Assembly: GCA_034666985.1 (NCBI GenBank)
Contig: JAXDKS010000057.1
Span: 79,257-143,256 of the forward strand
Length of the DNA: 64,000 bases
From: DATARR01 sp034666985
GTDB taxonomy: Bacteria > Acidobacteriota > Thermoanaerobaculia > Multivoradales > UBA5704
Direction: 5' to 3'
The stretch's first letter is position 1, and every line of letters starts with the position of its first letter. The translations under genes were made by a program, and so were the position numbers. The notes under the pieces were generated by a model. The model did not search any database. It saw only the letters and a program-made list of their open reading frames with translations, and was not told the origin of the DNA. Of the stretch, positions 9,038-19,100 are shown piece by piece.

Positions 9038-12000
9038 GCCTCGGCGCCCTCGGCAGGTTGAAGCCGCGGCGCCGTCCTCTTGGTCACGCGCCGCGCCAGG
9101 CGGTCGAAGGCGAGATAGACGACCGGCGTGGTGTAGAGCGTCAGGAGCTGGCTGAAGATCAGGCCGCCGATGATCGCGATGCCGAGCGGCCGCCGCAGCT
9201 CCGAGCCGATGCCCGAGCCCAGCGCCAGGGGCACGGCGCCCAGCAGCGCGGCCATCGTCGTCATGATGATCGGACGGAAGCGCAGCAGCGCGGCCTGATA
9301 GATCGCGTCGTGGGGCTCGCGCCCCTCCTTGCGTTCGGCGTCGAGCGCGAAATCGATCATCATGATCGCGTTCTTCTCCACGATGCCGATCAGCAGGATG
9401 ATGCCGATCAGCGCGATGACCGTGAACTCGCTGCCACAGAGGAGCAGCGCCAAGAGAGCGCCGACGCCGGCCGAGGGGAGCGTCGAGAGGATGGTGATGG
9501 GATGGATGTAGCTCTCGTAGAGCACGCCGAGCAGGATGTAGACCGTCACCACCGCCGCGAGGATGAGAAGCGGCACGTTGGCGAGCGAAGCCTGGAACGA
9601 CTGCGCCGTGCCCTGGAAGGTGGCCTGGACGCTCGCCGGCAGCCCCACGTCCTTGCGCGCCTGATCGACGGCGCTCACCGCCGCTCCCAGCGAGGCGCCG
9701 GGCGCCAGGTTGAAGGAGACGGTCACCACCGGGAATTGCCCCTGATGGTTGACGGAGAGCGGCGCGTTCACCTGCTCGACGCGCGTGAACGCGCCGAGCG
9801 GCACCGAGCCGCCCGTCGAAGAGCGCAGGAAGATATCTGACAGGTCCTGCGGGTCCTGCTGGAAGCCGGGCTTGGTCTCCAGCACGACGCGATACTGGTT
9901 CGACTGCGTGAACATGGTCGAGATCTGCCGCTGGCCGAACGCGTCGTAGAGCGTGTCGTCGAGCATCTGCGGCGTGATGCCGAGCCGCGATGCCGTGGTG
10001 CGGTCGAAGATGAGGCGCGCCTGAAGACCCTCGTTCTGCTGATCGCTCGCCACGTCGCGCAGCTCGGGGAGCGTCTGCAATCTGGCGATGAAACGCGGCA
10101 CCCAGGTGGCGAGCTCGCTGGCGTCGGCGTCTTCCAAGCTGTACTGGAACTGCGCCCGGCTCACCCGGTCTTCCACCGTGAGGTCCTGCACCGGCTGCAT
10201 GTAGAGCGTGATGCCGCTCACCTTCGCGAGCTTGGGCGCCAGCCGCCGGATGAGATCGCTGGCGCCGATGTCCCGGTCTTCGAGCGGCTTCAGATTGATC
10301 TGGATGCGCCCGGTGTTGATCGTCGTGTTGGTGCCGTCGATGCCGATGAACGACGACAGGCTGGCCACGGCCGGATCGCGCAGGATCACGTGGGCGAGCG
10401 CTTGCTGCCGCTCGGCCATGGCCTTGAACGACACGCCCTGTGACGCCTCCGACACGCCGAGGATCACGCCCGTATCCTGGATGGGGAAGAAACCTTTCGG
10501 AATCAGAAGGTAGAGCAGCAGCGTCGCGACGAGCGTGGCGACCGCCACCCCGAGCGTCAGCCGCTGGTGGTCCAGCACCCAGGTGAGGGTGCGGCCGTAG
10601 AAATCGATGATGCGTTGGAACACGCGCTCCGATTCGCGATAGAAGCGCCCTTGCTCGGAGGGTTTCTTGTGGCGCAGGAGCCGGGCGCACATCATGGGCG
10701 TCAAAGTGAGCGAGACGGCGGCGGAGACGAGGATGGTCACCGACAGCGTCACCGCGAACTCGCGGAACAGCCGGCCGACCACGTCGCCCATGAACAGCAA
10801 GGGGATCAGCACGGCGATCAGCGACACCGTCAGCGAGAGGATGGTGAAGCCGATCTGCTCCGAGCCCTTGAGCGCCGCCTCCATGGGCGCCATCCCCTCC
10901 TCGATGTAGCGCATGATGTTTTCGATCATCACGATCGCGTCGTCCACCACGAAGCCGGTCGAGATGGTGAGCGCCATGAGCGTGAGGTTGTTCAGGCTGT
11001 AGCCCAGCAGGTACATGACGCCGAAGGTGCCGACGAGCGACAGCGGCACGGCGACGCTGGGGATGACGGTGGCGGCGAGCGTGCGCAGGAAGAGGAAGAT
11101 CACCATCACCACCAGGGCGATGGTGAGCATCAGCTCGAATTCCACGTCGCGCACCGAAGCGCGGATGGTGTTGGTGCGATCGGTGAGGATCGACAGTTGC
11201 ACGGAGGAGGGCAGCGAGGCCCGGAGCTGCGGCAGCAGGGCCTGGATGCGGTCCACGACGCCGATGATGTTGGCACCCGGCTGGCGCTGAATGTTGAGGA
11301 TGACGGCCGGCACCTCGTTCATCCACGCCGCCTGCTTGACGTTCTCCGCGTCGTCCACCACGGTGGCGACGTCGGAGAGGAGCACGGGCGCGCCGTTGCG
11401 GTAGGCGATGATCAGCGGCTTGTACTGAGCGCTCGACAGGAGCTGATCGTTGGCCGCGATCTGATAGGACTGGCGGGCGCCGTCGAAGCTCCCCTTGGCC
11501 TGATTGACGTTGGCCTGCGCCACGGCCGTGCGCACGTCCTCCAGGGTGAGCCCGTAGGCCGAGAGCTGCGTCGGGTTGGCCTGGATGCGCACCGCCGGCT
11601 TCTGTCCGCCGCTGACGCTCACCAGACCGACGCCGGAGAGCTGCGAGATCTTCTGCGCCAGCCGCGTGTCCGCGAGGTCTTCCACTTTCGAAAGCGGCAG
11701 CGTCTTCGAGGTCAGGGCCAGGGTCAGCACGGGCGCGTCCGCCGGATTGGTCTTGCTGTAGATCGGCGGGTTGGGCAGGTCGCGCGGCAGATAGCTGCCC
11801 GAAGCGTTGATGGCGGCCTGCACCTGCTGCTCGGCGATGTCGATGTCGAGATCCAGATTGAATTGCAGGGTGATCAGCGAGCTCCCCTCGGAGCTGGTGG
11901 AGGTCATCTGATTCAAACCCGGCACCTGGCCGAACTGGCGCTCGAGGGGTGCCGTAACGGCGGAGGCCATGACGTCCGGGCTGGCCCCCGGATAGAAAGT

Positions 12001-12144
12001 GATCACCTGGATCGTGGGGTAGTCCACCTCCGGCAGCGCCGAGACGGGAAGCTGCCGGAACGCGAAGATGCCCGCGAGCAGCAGACCCGCCATCAGCAGC
12101 GACGTCGCGATCGGCCTCAGAATGAACGGCCGTGAGGGGCTCAT
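9034..12144 (-). CDS. mdtB: RND multidrug efflux pump subunit, MdtB-like
   Basis: 1036 residues, starting at the ATG at 12144 that overlaps the adaptor stop. The first helix is FILRPIATSLLMAGLLLAG. The TM4 relay is TGFVVDDAIVMIENI and TM10 contains GIVEKNAIMMIDFA. The porter-domain opening VDYPTIQVITFYPGASPDVM is typical of the MdtB/MuxB branch rather than AcrB. It exports amphiphilic compounds in exchange for protons from inner membrane and periplasm through the outer-membrane factor. It is closely related to the following pump gene, as expected for an old tandem duplication. Confidence 0.88.
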   Translation of the reverse strand: MSPSRPFILRPIATSLLMAGLLLAGIFAFRQLPVSALPEVDYPTIQVITFYPGASPDVMASAVTAPLERQFGQVPGLNQMTSTSSEGSSLITLQFNLDLDIDIAEQQVQAAINASGSYLPRDLPNPPIYSKTNPADAPVLTLALTSKTLPLSKVEDLADTRLAQKISQLSGVGLVSVSGGQKPAVRIQANPTQLSAYGLTLEDVRTAVAQANVNQAKGSFDGARQSYQIAANDQLLSSAQYKPLIIAYRNGAPVLLSDVATVVDDAENVKQAAWMNEVPAVILNIQRQPGANIIGVVDRIQALLPQLRASLPSSVQLSILTDRTNTIRASVRDVEFELMLTIALVVMVIFLFLRTLAATVIPSVAVPLSLVGTFGVMYLLGYSLNNLTLMALTISTGFVVDDAIVMIENIMRYIEEGMAPMEAALKGSEQIGFTILSLTVSLIAVLIPLLFMGDVVGRLFREFAVTLSVTILVSAAVSLTLTPMMCARLLRHKKPSEQGRFYRESERVFQRIIDFYGRTLTWVLDHQRLTLGVAVATLVATLLLYLLIPKGFFPIQDTGVILGVSEASQGVSFKAMAERQQALAHVILRDPAVASLSSFIGIDGTNTTINTGRIQINLKPLEDRDIGASDLIRRLAPKLAKVSGITLYMQPVQDLTVEDRVSRAQFQYSLEDADASELATWVPRFIARLQTLPELRDVASDQQNEGLQARLIFDRTTASRLGITPQMLDDTLYDAFGQRQISTMFTQSNQYRVVLETKPGFQQDPQDLSDIFLRSSTGGSVPLGAFTRVEQVNAPLSVNHQGQFPVVTVSFNLAPGASLGAAVSAVDQARKDVGLPASVQATFQGTAQSFQASLANVPLLILAAVVTVYILLGVLYESYIHPITILSTLPSAGVGALLALLLCGSEFTVIALIGIILLIGIVEKNAIMMIDFALDAERKEGREPHDAIYQAALLRFRPIIMTTMAALLGAVPLALGSGIGSELRRPLGIAIIGGLIFSQLLTLYTTPVVYLAFDRLARRVTKRTAPRLQPAEGAEA

Positions 12145-13439
12145 GATTTCACTTTCCGAGGACCGTTCGCCTCCCCCGTCGACACGTCCACTTTCATCCC
12201 CGGCCGCAGCTTGTCCACGCCATCGATCACCACCAGGTCGCCCGGCTGGAGACCGCTCCCGATCGTGGCCTCGTCCCCCTCGGTCAACTGCACGGTGACG
12301 TTGCGCGATTCGACGGTGTGATCCGGCTTGACGAGGTAGACGTACGTCGCCTGCGGGCTGCGCTGGAGGGCCGCGGTGGGGACGACGACGGCGTTGCGCA
12401 AGGTGTCCACGAGCAGACGGGCGTTGACGAACTGGTTCGGGAACAGAGCCTCATTCTCGTTGGGGAAGATGGCCTTGAGGCGCACGGTGCCGGTGGTGGG
12501 ATCGATCTGGTTGTCGATCGCCAGGAGCTGGCCCGTGGCGAGCTTGTTTTTCAGATCGCGATCATAGGCGTCCACGGCGAGGCTCCGCCCGGCGTGCATC
12601 TGCGGCAGCACCTGGGACAGGTGGTCCGCGGGGATGGTGAACAGCACGTCGATCGGCTGGAGCTGAGTGATGACGACGATGCCGTTGGGATCGCCGGCGT
12701 GGACGATGTTGCCTACGTCCACCTGCCGCAAACCCACGCGGCCACCGGTGGGAGCCGTGATGCGGGCATAGGAGAGGTTGAGCTTCGCGCTCTCGATCTG
12801 CGCCTGATCGCTTTTCAGCGCGGCCTGGAACTGGGCGACGGTCGCGGCCTGAGTGTCGAGCTGCTGCCGGGGGATGGCATCGTCCGCGATCAGGGCCTGA
12901 TAGCGCTGGAGGTCGACCCGGGCGTTCTGGAGCGCCGCCTCGTCCTTGGCCCGCTGCCCCTCAGCCTGCATGAGCTGCACCTGGAACGCGCGGGGATCGA
13001 GCTCGGCCAGCAGGTCGCCCGCCCGCACGACCTGCCCCTCATGGAAGACGATGCGCAGGAGTTGGCCGTCGACCCGGCTCTTCACGGCCACGGTGTTGAG
13101 GGGGGCCACGGTGCCGAGACCCGTCAGGTAGACGCCGACGTCCTTGGTATGCGCCGCCGCCGCCAGCACGGGGACCGGGCGGTCCGGACCCTTGCCCCCC
13201 GCCGCTTTACCGCCTTGGGCCTGGGCCTGATCGGGGCTCGATCCGGGGCGATGCATGAACAGGTAGATGGCTACGACGACGAAAGCGAGGATCAGCAGCC
13301 ACCGCAGCCAATGGCGCCGGGGCGGGGCAGGCGGCTCGTCCGGAACGCTCGTTTCAGGAGGGGCCTCAGGCTTCGGGGCCTCTCTCGTGGGTGTCGGGGT
13401 CTCAGGCTTCTGCTGGACGGGGGGTTCGGAAATGATCAT
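12141..13439 (-). CDS. mdtA: RND efflux periplasmic adaptor, MdtA-like
   Basis: 432 residues from the ATG at 13439, which has GGGAGAGG upstream; a TTG ten codons earlier is less likely. The N-terminus is a Pro/Glu-rich cytoplasmic stretch and then one membrane anchor (RHWLRWLLILAFVVVAIYLF), so this adaptor is membrane-anchored rather than lipidated. The lipoyl half-motifs VAVKSRVDGQLLRIVFHEGQ and RITAPTGGRVGLRQVDVGNI flank a helical hairpin, followed by the beta-barrel and membrane-proximal domains. It links the RND pumps to the outer-membrane duct. It is the first gene of the operon; about 195 bp upstream contain no recognisable operator. Confidence 0.88.
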   Translation of the reverse strand: MIISEPPVQQKPETPTPTREAPKPEAPPETSVPDEPPAPPRRHWLRWLLILAFVVVAIYLFMHRPGSSPDQAQAQGGKAAGGKGPDRPVPVLAAAAHTKDVGVYLTGLGTVAPLNTVAVKSRVDGQLLRIVFHEGQVVRAGDLLAELDPRAFQVQLMQAEGQRAKDEAALQNARVDLQRYQALIADDAIPRQQLDTQAATVAQFQAALKSDQAQIESAKLNLSYARITAPTGGRVGLRQVDVGNIVHAGDPNGIVVITQLQPIDVLFTIPADHLSQVLPQMHAGRSLAVDAYDRDLKNKLATGQLLAIDNQIDPTTGTVRLKAIFPNENEALFPNQFVNARLLVDTLRNAVVVPTAALQRSPQATYVYLVKPDHTVESRNVTVQLTEGDEATIGSGLQPGDLVVIDGVDKLRPGMKVDVSTGEANGPRKVKS

Positions 13440-13664
13440 GGGTGGGCCTCTCCCTACGCGTGGCAGCAAGTGCCGCCAGATCTCGATTCTAGATGCAAGA
13501 ACCGGGCAAAGGGGTTAAGAACTTGTAAAGAATGGCGGTGGGTTAAAGCTGAGGGAGACCGGGAGATCCAGGTAAGATGGGAGAGCTTCGGTACTCACGT
13601 GCTACCATGGTGAGGGCAGGTCGCGGCGCTTGAGACGGCTCCGCGTGGTCGGGACGGGGCCATC

Positions 13665-13901
13665 ATGGATTTCGAGATCCTCGGAGAGATTAGGGATGTT
13701 GAACCGATTGCGGTGGGACATTCAATCCGGGACCTGGAGCGGCTGACCAAGAGCTACGGAATGGGACGATGGAGGAAGGCGAAAGGAGTCGCGACAGTAC
13801 GGCTTCTTGACGGCACTATCCATACCGCAGAAGTACACTGGTACGAAGCCCATGGAATCGGACGCAAGGAATTCAAACTGAAGCTGCCTTTACTGGATTA
13901 A
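13665..13901 (+). CDS. small conserved-type protein of unknown function (first of a pair)
   Basis: 78 residues, ATG at 13665. The sequence has a short beta-rich N-terminus (FEILGEIRDVEPIAVGHSI), a basic middle (YGMGRWRKAKGVATVRL), and a strongly patterned end with HWYEAHGIGRKEFKLKLPL. Nothing catalytic can be assigned. It recalls small orphan proteins annotated as hypothetical in many phyla, often beside toxin-antitoxin-like partners, but that is memory of the family pattern and not shown here. The next gene starts 2 bp after its stop, so the two are translationally linked. Confidence 0.6.
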   Translation: MDFEILGEIRDVEPIAVGHSIRDLERLTKSYGMGRWRKAKGVATVRLLDGTIHTAEVHWYEAHGIGRKEFKLKLPLLD

Positions 13902-13903
13902 CC

Positions 13904-14140
13904 ATGGAACATTCGACGGGACAAGAAACACAATTCGCTGTCTGCATCAACAACGAGGGGTACAAAGCCTCTCTTGAAGTGGGCAAACTGTACCGGGTCG
14001 TACCTGATGAGGAAGCCGCCTCGCATGGATACATCCGTGTCATTGACGAAAGCGGCGAGGATTACGGATATTCGGCAACGCGGTTCTTCCCGCTCGAAGT
14101 ACCCCAGGAGCTGGCGAACGCTTTGCGGGCGGCAGCGTAG
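13904..14140 (+). CDS. small protein of unknown function (second of a pair)
   Basis: 78 residues, ATG at 13904, two bases after the stop of the preceding gene. It is acidic, unlike its basic partner: FAVCINNEGYKASLEVGKLY, then RVIDESGEDYGYSATRFFPL. The regular strand-turn pattern suggests a small SH3-like barrel, which is an inference from pattern only. A basic/acidic pair of equal length in one cassette would fit a toxin-antitoxin or interacting pair, but no toxin family is recognised. The pair is on the plus strand while all neighbours are on the minus strand, so it was probably inserted. Confidence 0.55.
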   Translation: MEHSTGQETQFAVCINNEGYKASLEVGKLYRVVPDEEAASHGYIRVIDESGEDYGYSATRFFPLEVPQELANALRAAA

Positions 14141-14174
14141 AGGTCGCCTCCTCGTAGGCTAGGACCGCGGAGCA

Positions 14175-14293
14175 AGCCCCCCTGGGACCGCTGGCGTCCC
14201 GCCGGCATCTAACTCCGCTTTTGCTCCCTCCCGTCAAAGAAGAAAAGGCGGAGTAAGTTGCCGGCGGGACGCCGGCGGTCCCAGGAGGGGGGC
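14175..14293. repeat. large imperfect palindrome (about 48-bp arms, about 20-bp loop)
   Basis: The left arm 14175-14222 and right arm 14243-14293 are near-perfect reverse complements. Their core is GGCGGGACGCC next to GGTCCCAGG. The transcript would form a very long hairpin. It separates the small plus-strand pair from the MarR gene end, so it could act as a bidirectional terminator or be a REP/MITE-type non-autonomous element. No transposase is nearby. Confidence 0.8.
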
Positions 14294-14308
14294 TTCGCTG
14301 GGAGGGAA

Positions 14309-14740
14309 TCACTTCAGGGCGGCCAGCGCTTTCTCCAGCGCTTCGTAATCCAATCCGCAGAGCGTCTCGGCCATCTCGGCCTGCACCTGCCTCACTCTTT
14401 CGGCGCCGGCGGCATGGCGTTCCTTGCCGAGCGGCGTCAGGGCCGCTCGCACGCAGCGGCGATCCTTGGGATCCTCCACACGTTGAACGAGACCGTCCGC
14501 TTCCAGACGGCCCATGAGCTGTGTGATGTTCGAGCGCACGCAGACCATTCGCGATGCCAGATCGCTGAAGGCCAGCGGCTCGCCGGCCAGCGCGAGGTGC
14601 TTGATGGCGCTGTACTTGGGAACTGAGAGGTCAACTTTTTCCAGGCCCTCTTCCAGGCGCCGCTCGATGATCCTCGCGAGTTGGAGGAGCACGGCCGTCA
14701 CCCGGCTGGTCTCGGACGGGTAGAGCTCTTCCTGCGTCAC
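14309..14740 (-). CDS. MarR family transcriptional regulator
   Basis: 143 residues from a GTG at 14740 that overlaps the stop of the efflux gene before it (GTGA) and has GGAGGG at good spacing; the TTG eight codons earlier is less likely. The winged-helix core is clear: LSVPKYSAIKHLALAGEPL leads into the recognition helix around VRSNITQLMGRLEADGLV, and the wing is RVEDPKDRRCVRAALTPLG. MarR proteins are ligand-released dimeric repressors. As last gene of the efflux operon it probably represses its own operon through the palindrome at 20529-20540, which is an inference from position. Confidence 0.88.
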   Translation of the reverse strand: MTQEELYPSETSRVTAVLLQLARIIERRLEEGLEKVDLSVPKYSAIKHLALAGEPLAFSDLASRMVCVRSNITQLMGRLEADGLVQRVEDPKDRRCVRAALTPLGKERHAAGAERVRQVQAEMAETLCGLDYEALEKALAALK

Positions 14741-16131
14741 TTCGTCCCTCCAGCCGCTGGCCAATCCTCGTCGCCCAGCTTCCAGCCTCCTCCCAGGGCG
14801 CGGTAGAGCTGGACGAGGGTGGCCAGACGGTTGTAGCGCGCCTGGGCGAGGAGGTTCTCGGCGGGATAGAGCTGCTGCTGGGCCTGCAACACGTCGAGAT
14901 AGGAGGAGAGGCCCGCCACGTAGCGCGTGTTCGAGATCTGCACCGCCTGCCGGTCCGCGGCCACGGCCCGCGCCCGCTGCGTCTCCACCTCGGCGAGCTT
15001 CTGATAAGCCACCAGCGCCGTCGAAACCTCGCTGAAGGAATTGGTCACGCTCTGCTCGTAGGCCACCCGGGCCTGCTCCCAGCGGGCCACGGCGGCGCGG
15101 TAACGGTTCTGGAGCAGCCGGCCCTGGAACACGGGGGTCAGCAGTCCGCCGGCGACCGACCAGGTGCGGCCGCTGCCGACGAGACCCGAAAGCTGAGGCG
15201 CCACGCCGCCCACGGCACTGGTGAGGCTGATCCGCGGAAAGAAGTCTGCCTGGGCGATGCCAACTTCGGCGTTGGCCGCGACGAGGTTCTGCTCGGTCTG
15301 CCGCAGGTCGGGCCGCCGTTGCAGGAGGTCTGAGGGGAGCCCCGGTGGGATCTGCGGTGGCAGGAACTGATCGTTGAGGACAGCGCCGCGCGGGATCGGC
15401 CCCGGGTTGCGGCCGAGGAGGAACGACAGCAAATTCTCCTGCGCCACGATCTGCCGCTCGAGGTCCGGAATGTTCGCCGAGGTCGAGGCCAGCGAGGCCT
15501 CGGCGCTGGCGGTTTCCAGGGCCGAAGCGGCACCCCCCTGGAGGCGCCGGTTGAAGAGGTCGAAGGTCTCCTGGAAATCAGACGACGACCGCCTGGCGAT
15601 CTCGAGCTGGAGGTCGAGCTCACGAAGCTGGAAGTAGGCGGTCGCCACCTCGGAGGCGAGGGAGAGCCAGACGCCCCGCCGCGCTTCCTCCGAAGCCAGC
15701 ACCTGGGCCAGGGCCGCCTCGTTCGAGTGCCGGATGCGATCCCAGAGGTCGAGCTCCCACGAAAGGCCGAGGTTGACGTCCAGCAGGCCCCCCGTCTCCC
15801 CCGCCTGCCGGCCGAATCCCGCCTGCACCTGCCCCTGCACCGCCGGGAAATTCTGTGAGCGGACGATCCCCGCGTTGGCCCGCGCCTCTTCGATCCGCAA
15901 GGCCGCGAGACGAACGTCGTAGCCGTTGCGGAGCGCTTCCGCGATCAATCCCTTGAGGGCCTCGTCCTGGAAGATCTCCCACCAGGGCTGATCGGCGAGC
16001 GACGCGGCTTCGACAGGGCCGAGCTGGCCTCGGTGCTGCTCGGGGGCGGTGATGGGAGGCCGTTGATAAACCTGACCGGTGACGCAGCCGGCCAGGGCGG
16101 CGGCGGCCAGGAAAAGAACAAGCCGCCTCAT
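14737..16131 (-). CDS. efflux outer-membrane factor lipoprotein, OprM-like
   Basis: 464 residues. The ATG at 16131 overlaps the pump gene stop. The lipoprotein signal ends at LAAAALAGC (Cys about 16). The following PWWEIFQDEALKGLI and DLLQRRPDLRQTEQNLVAAN segments are standard for OprM/CusC-type trimeric ducts. It is distinct from the outer-membrane factor at 4503-5948, so each pump system carries its own exit channel. It is translationally coupled to both neighbours. Confidence 0.9.
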   Translation of the reverse strand: MRRLVLFLAAAALAGCVTGQVYQRPPITAPEQHRGQLGPVEAASLADQPWWEIFQDEALKGLIAEALRNGYDVRLAALRIEEARANAGIVRSQNFPAVQGQVQAGFGRQAGETGGLLDVNLGLSWELDLWDRIRHSNEAALAQVLASEEARRGVWLSLASEVATAYFQLRELDLQLEIARRSSSDFQETFDLFNRRLQGGAASALETASAEASLASTSANIPDLERQIVAQENLLSFLLGRNPGPIPRGAVLNDQFLPPQIPPGLPSDLLQRRPDLRQTEQNLVAANAEVGIAQADFFPRISLTSAVGGVAPQLSGLVGSGRTWSVAGGLLTPVFQGRLLQNRYRAAVARWEQARVAYEQSVTNSFSEVSTALVAYQKLAEVETQRARAVAADRQAVQISNTRYVAGLSSYLDVLQAQQQLYPAENLLAQARYNRLATLVQLYRALGGGWKLGDEDWPAAGGTK

Positions 16132-19100
16132 GGATGCGTCTCCTCGGGCACCGGCAGGAGAGGCGCTCCTTCAGCGGCCGCCACGCGCTTCCTCTCCGCT
16201 CCGCCGAGCCGCTCGACGAGCACGAAGAGCACGGGGATGAGGAACACGGCGAGACAGGTGGCCGCCAGCATTCCGGCGACCACCACGGTGCCAAGGATCT
16301 GGCGCGAGGCCGCGCCCGCGCCGTGGGCGATCCACAGCGGCACGCAGCCCAGGATGAAGGCGAACGAGGTCATGAGGATGGGCCGCAGGCGCAGCTTCGC
16401 CCCTTCGAGCGCCGCTTCCGCAAGGTTTCTCCCCTTCTCGAATTCGGCCTTGGCGAACTCGACGATCAGGATCGCGTTCTTGGCCGCGAGGCCGATCAGC
16501 ACCACGAGCCCGATCTGCCCGAAGACGTCGAAGTTGAACTTCCTCAGCAGCAGCCCCAGGAAACCCCCGAAGACGGCGATGGGGACGGAGAGGAGCACGC
16601 TGAACGGCAGTGTCCAGCTTTCGTAGAGCGCCGCGAGGATGAGGAAGACGAAGACGATCGACAGCGCGAAAACCTTGCCCGTGGTGCCCGCCGCCTTCTT
16701 CTCCTGATAGGAGAGGTCCGACCAGTCGAAGCTCATCTCGCGCGGCAGCGTCTGCGCCGCCACCTCCTCCAGGGCGGTCAGCGCCTGGCCCGAGCTGTAG
16801 CCGGGCGCCGCAGCGCCGACGACCTGGGCGGCGCGGAACAGGTTGAACCGCTGCGTGTACTCCGGGCCCGCGGTACGCCGGATGGTGGTGATCGCCGACA
16901 GCGGCACCATGTTGCCGTCATTGTTGCGCACGTAGAGCTGGCCGATGTCCTCGGGCCGCATTCGCTCCTGCCCCTCACCTTGCAGATAGACGCGCCACTG
17001 CCGGCCGAAGCGATTGAACTGATTGACGAAGGAGCCGCCGAGGAAGGATTGCAACGTCTGGTAGACGTCGGTGATGGGAACCCCCTGCTTCAACGCCTTG
17101 TCGCGATCGACGTCGACGAGCACCTGCGGCACGGCGGCGCGGAAGGAGCTGTTGACGCCCTGCAGCTCCGGCCGCTTGCGCGCCGCTTCCAGGAATTTCT
17201 GGAGGTTCTGGTTGAGGAAGTCCACGGAGCCGCCGCTCCGGTCCTGCACCCAGAGCGAGAAACCGCCCGACGAGCCGAGGCCGGGAATGGCCGGCGGCAG
17301 GAAGGCGAGCACGGTCGCCTCCGGGATCTGGGCCTTGAACGCATCGTTCAGCTTGCCCGTGAGCTCCTTGGCCGTCATCCCGGGGCCCGCCCGCTCATCC
17401 CACGGATCGAGCGACACGAAAAAGAAGGCGTTGTACGTCGACGACACGTAGGAGAGCAGGCTGAAGCCGGCCACCGTGTTGTAGTAGCGTACCCCCTTGG
17501 TCTTGCTCAGCACGTCCTCGACTTTGCGGCAGACGGCGTCCGTCCGCTGGAGCGACGAGGCGTCGGGGAGCTGCACGTTGAGGAAGAAGAAGCCCTGGTC
17601 CTCATCCGGAAGGAAGCTGCCGGGGACCTTCTTCCCCAATCCCCCGGCGAGCGCCGCGAATCCCACCAGGATCAGCACGGCGATCACCGCCTTGCGAATC
17701 AGAAAGCCCGAGGTCCGCAGGTAGCCGTTCCGCGCCTTGTCGAAGCCGCGGTTGAAACCGCCGAAGAAACGTGAGAGGAAGCCTCGGGATTCCTTGTGGG
17801 GCCGCAGCAGGAGAGCCGAGAGCGCCGGCGAGAGGGAGAGGGCGTTGAAGGCCGAGATCAGCACCGAGATGGCGATGGTGATCGCGAACTGCTTGTTGAG
17901 CCGCCCCTGGATCCCTCCCAGGAAGGCGACGGGCAGGAACACCGACGAGAGGATGAGGGCGATGGCGATCACCGGCCCCGACACCTCCTTCATCGCCTGG
18001 AGCGTGGCGGCGCGCGGCGCCATCCCCTCTTCGATGTGGTGCTCCACGGCTTCGACGACGACGATGGCGTCGTCGACCACGAGGCCGATGGCGAGCACGA
18101 GGCCGAAGAGGGAGAGCGAGTTGATCGAAAAGCCGAGCAGCGGGAAGACCGCGAAGGTGCCGATGAGCGACACCGGCACGGCCACCAGGGGAATCAGCGT
18201 CGCCCGCCAGTTCTGCAGGAAGAGGAAGACGACGAGGAGGACCAGCAGCATGGCCTCGGCGAGGGTCTTCAGGATCTCGTTGATCCCCTCGGTCACCGGC
18301 CGGGTGGTGTCCACCGAGATGGCGTAGTCGAGATCCTCGGGGAAACGCTCCTTGAGCGTCGCCATCGTCTTCTTCACCCCGTCGGCCACCGCGAGGGCGT
18401 TCGAGCCCGGCGCCTGATAGACGCCGATGATGCTCGAAGGCTTGCCGTTGAAGCGCCCGATCTGTTTGTAGCTCAGCGCGCCCATCTCGATGCGGGCCAC
18501 GTCCTTCAAACGCACCGCGGAGCCGTCGGGGTTGAGGCGCACCACCACGTCGCCGAACTGCTCCGGAGTGATGAGCCGTCCCTGGGCGCGCACGCTGTAG
18601 GTGAACTCCTGCCCCGCCGGCGCCGGCTCGGCCCCGATCTGCCCCGAGGGGTTCACGGTGTTCTGCGCCTGGATGGCCTTCAGGAGGTCCGAGGTGGTGA
18701 GGCTCAGCTTGGCGAGCTGGTCGGGCTTCACCCACAGCCGCATGGCGTACTCGGAGGCGCCGAAGTTGTTCACCTGGCCCACCCCGGGCACCCGGTAGAT
18801 GGCGTCGTTGATATTGATCAGCGCATAGTTGCCGAGGAACAGGCCGGGGTAGGTCCCCTTCGGCGAGAAGAGGGAGATGAGCATCAAGGGCGTGCCCTGG
18901 GTCTTGCGGTAGGTGAGGCCGATGGCGTTGACGTCCGCGGGCAGGCTCGGCAGCGCCTGGGAGACCCGGTTCTGGGCATTCACCTGATCGGCGTTGCGGT
19001 CCGTGCCCACGTCGAAGGTGACGCGCAGGGTGATCGTGCCGTCGCTGGCGTTGACCGACTGCATGTAGAGCTCGTCCTCGACGCCGTTCATCTGCTGCTC

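Noticed and set aside
5945..11326. 1793-codon frame that would fuse extra sequence to the MdtC-like pump
   Set aside because: The part before 9037 is out of frame with the MdtB-like gene and low in complexity; the ATG at 9037 with ATGA overlap is the natural start.
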